A DNA stretch of 25,602 nt from an uncultured Acetatifactor sp. (GTDB lineage Bacteria > Bacillota > Clostridia > Lachnospirales > Lachnospiraceae), in assembly GCA_910586835.1 (NCBI GenBank), contig CAJUJU010000059.1:1-25602 (forward strand). Reading direction: 5' to 3'. Every line of letters begins with the position of its first letter. The first letter of the stretch is position 1. The translations under genes were made by a program, and so were the position numbers. Shown one piece after another: positions 15,712 through 22,009 of the stretch. The notes beneath the pieces were generated by a model, which worked only from the letters and a program-made list of their open reading frames with translations, had not been told where the DNA came from and searched no databases.

Positions 15712-17448
15712 ATGAAAAAGAAGAGATTGATTTATCTGACAGGAGTTTTCTGTCTCCTGCTGTGTGCCTGCGGGCAGACACAGCCGGGGGATACAGGGAG
15801 AGAGGAGGACGGTGTGCCGTTGGAGAACGGTTCCCGGAGCGGTCAGGCGGATGAAGTGGAGTCCGGCGCGGAGGGCAGTCAGGCAGAGGGCGCGGAGGGC
15901 GCGCAGCAGGGCGGTCAGGCAGAGGGTGCGGAAGGCGCGCAGCAGGGCGGTCAGGCAGACGGCGTGGAGAATGCGCAGAACGGGACGGGAGAACAGGACT
16001 GGGCGGCATGCTTTCAGAATATGAAATATACGAAAAGCGATAAGGGAATTTTGGATACCAATCCGGTGATGACACAGCGGTTTGGAGCGGATCCCTATGC
16101 AATGGTGTATGGGGACAGGGTATATTTGTACATGACGGCGGATGCCCTGGAGCGGGACGCAGACGGTCAGGTGACGGAGAACACCTACAGCAAAATCCGC
16201 AGCATCAATGTGATCTCCACGGATGACATGGTGAATTTTACGGATCACGGCAGCGTTGCGGCCGCGGGGCCGGAGGGCGCGGCCAAATGGGCCCACAATT
16301 CCTGGGCCCCTGCCGCCGCCTGGAAGGAGATCGACGGGAAGGTAAAGTTCTTCCTTTATTTTGCGGACAACGGCGGCGGAATCGGCGTGCTGGAGAGCGA
16401 CAGCCCTACGGGACCTTTTACCGATCCGCTAGGAGAGGCGCTGATCTCCCGAAAGACACCCAACTGTGCCGATGTGACCTGGCTGTTTGACCCGGCTGTC
16501 CTGGTGGACGATGACGGCAGGGCTTATCTGTATTTCGGCGGCGGGATTCCGGAGGGCAGGATTGCCGATCCGGGCACGGCCCGGGTGGTGGAGCTGGGAG
16601 AGGATATGATCAGCATCAAGGGAGAGCCCCGGGTGCTGGATGTGCCCTATCTCTTTGAGGACTCCGGTATCCACAAGGCAGGAGATAAGTATTATTATAC
16701 CTATTGCTCCAACTGGCAGGTGGACGATGAGGGAACGGCCAGATGGGGCTTTCGGAGCGCGGAGATCGTCAGCATGGAGGGGGACAGCCCTATGGGGCCG
16801 TTTACGGTGAAGGAGAGAATCCTGGAGAATCCCGGAAAGTACTGCGGACTGTACGGAAACAATCATCACTGTGTGTTTTCCTTTCAGGACAGATGGTATA
16901 TTGCCTATCACACGAGAGTGCTGGAGAAGGCCATGGGGCTGGAGAAGGGCTATCGCTGTACCCAGCTGGAGGAGTTTGCCATGGGGGAAGACGGCACGAT
17001 CGGAACCATTCCCCAGACCATGACCGGAAGAGAGCAGCTGAAGTATGTGGATGCATATGCGGATAACAGCGGAGTGAACATGGCCGTGCAGGCAGGGCTT
17101 GACACGGTTTGTCTGGAGGACGGGCAGACTATGGTGCTCACCGGTATTGACAGCGGAGATTACATGAAGGTGCAGGGAGTGGACTTCGGGGAGGAGCCGG
17201 CTGTGGGGGTGGAGATTCTGCTGCGGAAGGTTTCGGAGTCGGAGGAGCCCTGTGTCATTCAGGTAAAGACAGACGCTCTGTTCGGAGACATTGCCGGGTA
17301 TGTTCCGGTGGAGCAGCAGGGGGATGCGGAAGACGGATTTTACCGTTGTCGTATCGCGCTGGAGCAGGAGCTGACCGGGGTGCACGATGTGTATTTTGTG
17401 TTTTGCGGAAGCGGATATGAGGTAAAGTCCTGGAGGTTTGAACGATAG
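15712..17448 (+). CDS. Lipoprotein GH43-CBM6, probable arabinoxylan arabinofuranohydrolase
   Basis: The product has 578 residues. The N-terminal signal ends in lipobox LCAC with C20. A low-complexity spacer (about 21-92) includes three near-identical 12-residue repeats at 55-90. The GH43 catalytic domain (about 115-430) shows FGADPYAMV with base D127, LFDPAVLVDDDG with D260, and LFEDSGIHK with acid E316. This resembles the XynD/AXH-type GH43 enzymes that remove arabinose from xylan. Residues about 455-578 form a CBM6-like xylan-binding module (IDSGDYMKVQGVDFG ... GVHDVYFVFCG). It starts 13 bases after the beta-xylosidase stop with a weak ribosome site, so it may be translationally linked. It should act on the cell surface next to the GH10 enzyme. 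The exact bond specificity is inferred. Confidence 0.85.
   Translation: MKKKRLIYLTGVFCLLLCACGQTQPGDTGREEDGVPLENGSRSGQADEVESGAEGSQAEGAEGAQQGGQAEGAEGAQQGGQADGVENAQNGTGEQDWAACFQNMKYTKSDKGILDTNPVMTQRFGADPYAMVYGDRVYLYMTADALERDADGQVTENTYSKIRSINVISTDDMVNFTDHGSVAAAGPEGAAKWAHNSWAPAAAWKEIDGKVKFFLYFADNGGGIGVLESDSPTGPFTDPLGEALISRKTPNCADVTWLFDPAVLVDDDGRAYLYFGGGIPEGRIADPGTARVVELGEDMISIKGEPRVLDVPYLFEDSGIHKAGDKYYYTYCSNWQVDDEGTARWGFRSAEIVSMEGDSPMGPFTVKERILENPGKYCGLYGNNHHCVFSFQDRWYIAYHTRVLEKAMGLEKGYRCTQLEEFAMGEDGTIGTIPQTMTGREQLKYVDAYADNSGVNMAVQAGLDTVCLEDGQTMVLTGIDSGDYMKVQGVDFGEEPAVGVEILLRKVSESEEPCVIQVKTDALFGDIAGYVPVEQQGDAEDGFYRCRIALEQELTGVHDVYFVFCGSGYEVKSWRFER
15874..15981 (+). repeat. Three tandem 36-bp coding repeats in the enzyme spacer
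   Basis: The segments 15874-15909, 15910-15945 and 15946-15981 encode GSQAEGAEGAQQ, GGQAEGAEGAQQ and GGQADGVENAQN. The first two are almost identical at DNA level and the third is decayed. They lie between the lipid anchor and the catalytic domain, so copy number would set the length of the tether. Confidence 0.85.
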
Positions 17449-17476
17449 GGGAAAGAAGAATAAGTCTGTCAAGGAC

Positions 17477-17506
17477 AGAGGGAAGATGCTTTAGCATCTT
17501 CCCTCT
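17477..17506. terminator. Perfect 13-bp hairpin between convergent operons
   Basis: AGAGGGAAGATGC (17477-17489) and GCATCTTCCCTCT (17494-17506) are perfect reverse complements around the loop TTTA. It lies 28 bases after the GH43-CBM6 stop and 18 bases from the GH9 stop on the other strand. No good T-tract follows on either strand, so it may act as a shared hairpin that stops both transcripts with help from other factors, or protects their 3' ends. Confidence 0.65.
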
Positions 17507-17524
17507 ATGGTTTGTGCCCCTTCG

Positions 17525-19195
17525 TCAGTGCAAGGCTTCCGTCACCGAGGCCAGAAGCTGCAGGAAGGCGGAGTTCCAGTAGACGGTCACTTCGTTGGTG
17601 GAGTAGCTTCCGGTCATATCGCACAGACATTTTGCCGGGGGAATGGGGGCTGTGAAAACGCCCTTCACGGTCTCGTCGGCAAGCCAGCTGCAGGGGCCGC
17701 CGGAAAGCATGCCGGGCATTGCCTTTCCCTGAAAGCCGGAGGGTCTGTGGTGCGGATGCCGGATGGCGTCCGAGCCGCATCCGGTGACATAGCACAGTCC
17801 CATGGGGTTGCGGCCCAGAAGGTAGTGCAGCTGTTCTGCGGCGGCATCCAGGTATTTTCTGTCATCGGTCAGCTTCCAGGCGTCAAACAGATGAAGTCCG
17901 TTGTTGGCAAGATTCATATTGCTGCCCCAGACATACTCCTTTTCCGTCAAAGAGACGCCGTAACCGTCCGCGGACACCACCTTTAGAAGTGTGTCGGCGT
18001 GGGAGACCATTTCTTTTTGAATGGCGGATTTCAGGGCTTCGTCCACGGGATGCTCCGTGGAGAGATAAGCCAGGTTTCCGTAGGTGCCCATATCTGCCCA
18101 GCCGTAGCCGCAGTAGATTTTTTCGGCGGCGAGTTTCTCGAAATCCTCCCGGTATTCCGCGTCGCCGAAGGTCTTGTACAGCTCGGCGGCAGCCCAGTAG
18201 CGCTCGTCTCTGTCACAGGCGTCGCCATATTCTCCGGTGCTGATTTCGGGCGGATTTTTGAAGCCGCCCGGCAGCTCCATGACTTTCATGGCCTGGTAGG
18301 CCTTTTTGGAGGCGTCCGCCAATTCGGCGGCGTAGGCGGGCAGGTATTTTTCGTAAAACCGTACCGCCATGGCCAAGACGGCGGCAAAGTCGCCGGTGGC
18401 GGTGACGGAGACGGGGCTTAGTACGATTTCCTCCTGCTCCTCCTCGGGCATGATGAAACCGCAGAAGCTGCGGCAGGAAGCCTTGTGGTAGAGAGCGCCG
18501 TCCTCACGCTGCATTTTTTTCATCCAGTCCAGCTCGTATTTCAGCTCTTCCAACCAGGCGGGGAGGGCGCGCTTTTGGGAATCGGCGTCTCTGTGGCGTG
18601 CAGTGTCCGCCGTGGGGCTGTCTGCGGCGGCTTCGGGGGCGCTGGAAGCCGGGGAGAGATAACTGCCGCAGAGGGAAGGATTCCGCTCCCAGGCGTAGAG
18701 CAGCTGGGCTACCGCCATGGCCCCGGGGCCCACATAGCGCCCGTAATCTCCGGCGTCATGCCAGCCGCCGGAAACCTCTCTGTGTTCCTCTGTGCCATAC
18801 ACCAGGGCGGAGCCGGTGTGGCATGCCCTGTGGGCGTAGGCCCCCGCCGCTTCCCTTGGCAGATCGCAGCCGCACCGCTGGAGATAGAAGAAGGCGAAGG
18901 CCTTCTGCAGGACAGAGTCATAGACATTCTCCGAGATGACAAAGGTGTCGGACTCGCTGCGGTTCTCCGTCATGATATAGTAGCGGCCCGGCTCCGTCAG
19001 GGCGGAAAAATCTCCGATATAATCGGTCTCTCCGGCGGAAGCGTTCTCCACTCGTTTGTCCGCCGTGCCGCTTAAGACGAATTCGCCGCTGCTCTTATGT
19101 ACGGAGAATGGGGTTGGCTTTTCCGACCGGATGGTGACTTTTTTCTGCATTCCGGGCAGATAGCCGCACTGGTTTACAAATACATTCTTATACAT
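17525..19195 (-). CDS. GH9 glycoside hydrolase without signal peptide (cellodextrinase-like)
   Basis: The product has 556 residues. Residues 1-88 form the CelD_N-type immunoglobulin-like domain (VFVNQCGYLPG at the start). The rest is the GH9 alpha/alpha barrel, with GGWHDAGDYGRYV carrying D147 and D150 (base), HPHHRPSG at 480-487 and TGSYSTNEVTVYWNSAF carrying the acid E535. All catalytic motifs are present. The N-terminus MYKNVFVNQ is not a signal sequence, so the enzyme is probably cytoplasmic and acts on imported beta-glucan oligomers rather than polymer. A low-complexity Ala/Ser/Asp-rich insert at about 180-210 is unusual inside the catalytic domain. GAGGAGG precedes the ATG. The DUF4317 gene ends 29 bases upstream, so the two are probably co-transcribed. 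Activity on cellodextrins is the family default, not proven. Confidence 0.88.
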   Translation of the reverse strand: MYKNVFVNQCGYLPGMQKKVTIRSEKPTPFSVHKSSGEFVLSGTADKRVENASAGETDYIGDFSALTEPGRYYIMTENRSESDTFVISENVYDSVLQKAFAFFYLQRCGCDLPREAAGAYAHRACHTGSALVYGTEEHREVSGGWHDAGDYGRYVGPGAMAVAQLLYAWERNPSLCGSYLSPASSAPEAAADSPTADTARHRDADSQKRALPAWLEELKYELDWMKKMQREDGALYHKASCRSFCGFIMPEEEQEEIVLSPVSVTATGDFAAVLAMAVRFYEKYLPAYAAELADASKKAYQAMKVMELPGGFKNPPEISTGEYGDACDRDERYWAAAELYKTFGDAEYREDFEKLAAEKIYCGYGWADMGTYGNLAYLSTEHPVDEALKSAIQKEMVSHADTLLKVVSADGYGVSLTEKEYVWGSNMNLANNGLHLFDAWKLTDDRKYLDAAAEQLHYLLGRNPMGLCYVTGCGSDAIRHPHHRPSGFQGKAMPGMLSGGPCSWLADETVKGVFTAPIPPAKCLCDMTGSYSTNEVTVYWNSAFLQLLASVTEALH

Positions 19196-19224
19196 AAATA
19201 CCTCCTCTCCCGCCGGGGCGGGTA

Positions 19225-20382
19225 TTATTCGCTGTCTTTGGCTTCTTCCTCCGGGCCGGCGCCGGGACGAACGGTGATACCGTTAACCACCACGCCTCCG
19301 TCCAGCCGGATGACCAGGCATTCCAGGCCGTCGATGCTGCGGGTCTCGATGAGATCCGTGCGGTCGGGGCTGATCTTGATGACCACGTCGGGCGTTTTTA
19401 CCTCAAAGGTTCTGGTGTTCATGACGTTGCTGGCCAACAGAGAGGTAGTCTCCCCTGCGGTTTCGTCATAATGTTTATCGAAGGTCTCCAGCTTTTCATC
19501 GGAGACGCCGCTGTCGGCCAGAATGGATCTGACCTCGTTTTTGGCAAGGACGAGAGGCTGGGGTTCTTCCTTATGCTCCTCGGCCATTTCGGTGAGTTTG
19601 TCGTGGATGGATTTGACCATCTCGATTCCGCATTCCTCTCCAAGGGTTTCTTCGATCAGTGTCTGGAAGGTTTCCATCTGGTCTCCGGCGGAGAGAGGAA
19701 GGGGACAGCCCAGCAGCTCGTCCACAAAGTTGTCTTTCAGATCCTCGGGATCCTTGGAATAGTAGAGGGTGCTGTGGAGGTCGCAGCTGCGGTCGGTGAA
19801 GGCGGGGAACAGGAAGCCGCACTCGGGCAGTCCCACCACCCAGTCCCGCACCCGGTTGCGGAAGGTGTTTTCCGCCGCATCATAGGACAGGCCGGGCTTG
19901 GAGAGCTCCACCGGACAGATGCAGGTGAGCAGGTATTCGTAGATTTCATCGGAGGCGTCCTCCATGTCAATACCGTCCGAGGTTCGTCCGGGAATGTCAT
20001 ACACGTCGTGAATCACCAGGATCAGATAATTTCCCACGAACTCATAGTTGGAAATTATCTTGTCATAGAATTCCTCCAGCAGCTCGTCGTCCTTGAGCTT
20101 GCTGTCCCGGAGGCGGAGCAGGAATTCCTGGGGGCCGCCCTCCTCCTCGCTTTTTAAGGGGAATTCCAGGGTCATCAGGTTTTTGCCCGGGGTGCCGGAG
20201 AGGGTTTTGCGCAGCAGCTCAAAATATTTGAACATTTCCTCCTCGGGCAGTGCCAGAAACGCCTGCTTTAATTCTGTTTTCTTGTTCTTCTCGCCGTCCA
20301 CATAGCAGCCGCAGATGCGGGTGATGGAACAGTTCTTTGGTGTGAACAGTTTTTTGATTTCCGAAATTTCCTGTTTTGTCAT
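19225..20382 (-). CDS. DUF4317 family protein
   Basis: The product has 385 residues from the ATG at 20382, chosen because AGAGG lies 9 bases upstream and the protein then begins MTKQEISEIKKLFTPKNC, the usual opening of this family. An ATG at 20436 would add 18 basic residues. SITRICGCYVDGEKNKKTE and EEEMFKYFELLRKTLSGTPGKNL (about 54-76) are family hallmarks as I recall them. The protein is soluble and acidic, with no signal peptide or membrane segment and no enzyme motif I can recognise. Its role is not known to me. It precedes the GH9 gene on the same strand by 29 bases and faces the TPR lipoprotein gene divergently. Confidence 0.8.
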   Translation of the reverse strand: MTKQEISEIKKLFTPKNCSITRICGCYVDGEKNKKTELKQAFLALPEEEMFKYFELLRKTLSGTPGKNLMTLEFPLKSEEEGGPQEFLLRLRDSKLKDDELLEEFYDKIISNYEFVGNYLILVIHDVYDIPGRTSDGIDMEDASDEIYEYLLTCICPVELSKPGLSYDAAENTFRNRVRDWVVGLPECGFLFPAFTDRSCDLHSTLYYSKDPEDLKDNFVDELLGCPLPLSAGDQMETFQTLIEETLGEECGIEMVKSIHDKLTEMAEEHKEEPQPLVLAKNEVRSILADSGVSDEKLETFDKHYDETAGETTSLLASNVMNTRTFEVKTPDVVIKISPDRTDLIETRSIDGLECLVIRLDGGVVVNGITVRPGAGPEEEAKDSE

Positions 20383-20469
20383 GCAGGTATACCTCTTTTT
20401 TCGTAAATATGTACCGTGCCGGTTCGGACGCCGCATACGCGGGATGCCGGTTCCTGACGGGATAATTCC

Positions 20470-20498
20470 AGTATATAACAGTTTTGCTCTCCGGGCAA
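20470..20498 (-). promoter_or_regulatory. Sigma-A promoter for the DUF4317-GH9 operon
   Basis: On the minus strand TTGCCC (20498-20493) and TATACT (20475-20470) stand 17 bases apart. The -10 matches consensus at 5 of 6 positions and the -35 at 4 of 6. The leader to the ATG at 20382 would be about 80 bases. Confidence 0.5.
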
Positions 20499-20547
20499 GG
20501 TGCTTTGCCGATACAGTTTGCGGAAGGCTGAACCCTCACCTTTGGCC

Positions 20548-20576
20548 TTGTGGTGCAGGCTGTCTTGTGGTACTAT
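20548..20576 (+). promoter_or_regulatory. Candidate promoter for the TPR lipoprotein gene
   Basis: TTGTGG (20548-20553) and TACTAT (20571-20576) are 17 bases apart; an overlapping TATACT at 20576-20581 is a better -10 but has no partner at normal spacing. If used, the transcript would carry a leader of about 220 bases. This is a weak call. Confidence 0.25.
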
Positions 20577-20805
20577 ATACTTACGCGAAAAAATCGGACA
20601 GGCAGACCCGGGAAAGGAAATTGCCGGCCACCCCAAATTGCGGTGCGTTCCGGGCGGGCGCGGAAAAGGGAAAAGGTTTTGTTGTGTCCTCATTGTACCT
20701 CCAACCTGAGCGAGTGAAAAAGTGCCGGGTTGTCGGGATGTTTTACGCGGGAGTCGGATTCCGGGGAGCGGCGCATGTCGCCGGAACAGGTTTGGGAGAA
20801 TACGG

Positions 20806-21861
20806 ATGACAGGGAATAAAATTTGGAAAAAGAGTGTCTGCGCGGCTGTGGTTTTTGCGATGGCAGGAATGCTGTGCGGCTGTGGGGAACCGGGAGAGAA
20901 GACTGCCAGCGCCACGCTGCTGATCCAGAGTCTGGACTATCAGGGGGCGCTGGAGGAGCTGACCGCCGCAAGAGAGGCGGGGGAGGACGAACGGCTTATC
21001 GACCGTTCCGCCGGAATCGCCTACATGGGGCTGACGGAATACGGTCAGGCCGTGGAGGCATTTCTGGCCTGTCTTGCCGGGAGCAACGGGCTCATCGGGA
21101 ATCTGGATTTCGACACCAACTATTATCTGGCGGCAGCCTACACCAAGAACGGGCAGTTTGCCGAGGCGGAGGACACCTATGACGCGATTCTGGATCTGAG
21201 GCCGGGGGAGGCGGACGCCTATTTCCTGCGGGGGAATGTGCGTATGAGCCTGGATAATTACACGGGGGCGAAGGAGGATTTTGACAAAGTGATCTCCATG
21301 GAACCGCGCAATTATGACAGGCTGATCAAAATCTATGAGGTTCTGGCCCATTTCGGCTATCGGGAGGCGGGGCAGGAGTATCTTCGGACGGCGCTGGCCT
21401 CCGGAGACCGACAGATGGATAACTATGTGGTGGGGCGCATTTACTTTTATCTGGAGGATTATCAGAAGGCCTGTATGGCTCTGGAGGAGGCGAAGGAAAA
21501 GGGCAGCGCGGACAGCTATCTGTATCTGGGGCGTGCCTATGAGGCTACGGGAGACTATAATTATGCCTCCAGCGTGTACAACAGCTATCTGGGAAAATAT
21601 GAGGGAAACGCCGAGATGTACAATCAGCTGGGGCTCTGTGAGATGGCAAAGGGCGAATACCAGAAGGCGCTGGAGGCCTTTCAGGCGGGGATGCAGCTGG
21701 AAAACAGCGGCATGATACAGAGTCTGGCCTTCAATGAGATTGTGGCATATGAGCATTTGGGGGAGTTTGAGAAAGCGTATGTGCTGATGGGCAGCTATCT
21801 GAACAGCTATCCGGACGACGAACAGGCCAGGCGTGAGTATGACTTCCTCTCTACCAGATAG
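20806..21861 (+). CDS. TPR-repeat lipoprotein
   Basis: The ATG at 20806 has GGGAG 7 bases upstream and gives 351 residues with an N-terminal lipoprotein signal: MTGNKIWKK, a hydrophobic core and LCGC with C26. An earlier in-frame ATG at 20722 would bury the signal. The rest is a chain of roughly eight tetratricopeptide repeats, recognisable by alternating patterns such as ALEELTAAREAG, YLAAAYTKNGQFAEAEDTYDAIL, GRAYEATGDYNYASSVYNSYL and GLCEMAKGEYQKALEAFQAGM. The protein should sit on the outer membrane face as a scaffold for protein partners. No enzyme motif is present and the partner is not shown by the neighbours: DUF4317 is upstream and divergent, nrdD is downstream with its own promoter. 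Confidence 0.85.
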   Translation: MTGNKIWKKSVCAAVVFAMAGMLCGCGEPGEKTASATLLIQSLDYQGALEELTAAREAGEDERLIDRSAGIAYMGLTEYGQAVEAFLACLAGSNGLIGNLDFDTNYYLAAAYTKNGQFAEAEDTYDAILDLRPGEADAYFLRGNVRMSLDNYTGAKEDFDKVISMEPRNYDRLIKIYEVLAHFGYREAGQEYLRTALASGDRQMDNYVVGRIYFYLEDYQKACMALEEAKEKGSADSYLYLGRAYEATGDYNYASSVYNSYLGKYEGNAEMYNQLGLCEMAKGEYQKALEAFQAGMQLENSGMIQSLAFNEIVAYEHLGEFEKAYVLMGSYLNSYPDDEQARREYDFLSTR

Positions 21862-21869
21862 GAGAACAT

Positions 21870-21885
21870 ACAACATATTTGGTGT
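21870..21885 (+). promoter_or_regulatory. NrdR-box-like site, distal copy
   Basis: ACAACATATTTGGTGT matches the recalled NrdR consensus ACAC-W-ATAT-W-TTGTGT at about 13 of 16 positions. It is the upstream member of a pair whose centres are 30 bp apart, about three helical turns, as expected for cooperative NrdR binding. Confidence 0.6.
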
Positions 21886-21899
21886 ATTATGAAAAAGCA

Positions 21900-21915
21900 A
21901 CACTATATCTTGTAT
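21900..21915 (+). promoter_or_regulatory. NrdR-box-like site, proximal copy
   Basis: ACACTATATCTTGTAT matches the NrdR consensus at about 14 of 16 positions. It ends six bases before the -35 of the nrdD promoter, so a bound NrdR could block RNA polymerase when dATP is plentiful. Confidence 0.7.
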
Positions 21916-21921
21916 CCTTCA

Positions 21922-21950
21922 TTGACTTTTGGAAGGGGTGATGCTATATT
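21922..21950 (+). promoter_or_regulatory. Sigma-A promoter of nrdD
   Basis: TTGACT (21922-21927) and TATATT (21945-21950) are 17 bases apart, each matching consensus at 5 of 6 positions. Transcription should start near 21957, leaving a leader of about 50 bases. Confidence 0.7.
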
Positions 21951-22009
21951 AGAAATAATTGTAAGCAGCCGGGGAGTCCGGAGCGCTGGAAAGGTATGGT
22001 CATAACTGT

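Larger units (their letters stand above)
20383..20805. other. 423-base divergent intergenic region
   Basis: This gap separates the DUF4317 gene (-) from the TPR lipoprotein gene (+). It holds the minus promoter at 20470-20498, a weaker plus promoter candidate at 20548-20576, a 9-bp direct repeat TGCCGGTTC (20417 and 20445), a 10-bp palindrome AGGTATACCT (20385-20394) over the DUF4317 ribosome site, and a small hairpin (TTCCGG...CCGGAA, about 20758-20787) before the TPR gene's ribosome site. I see no convincing ORF and no known RNA family. Confidence 0.5.

Noticed and set aside
20577..20805. A cyclic-di-GMP or similar riboswitch in the TPR gene leader
   Set aside because: The conserved core sequences of the riboswitch classes I could recall are not present.
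20743..21903. Open frame of 386 codons on the minus strand opposite the TPR gene
   Set aside because: The plus strand has a signal peptide and regular TPR repeats; the antisense frame has none of these.
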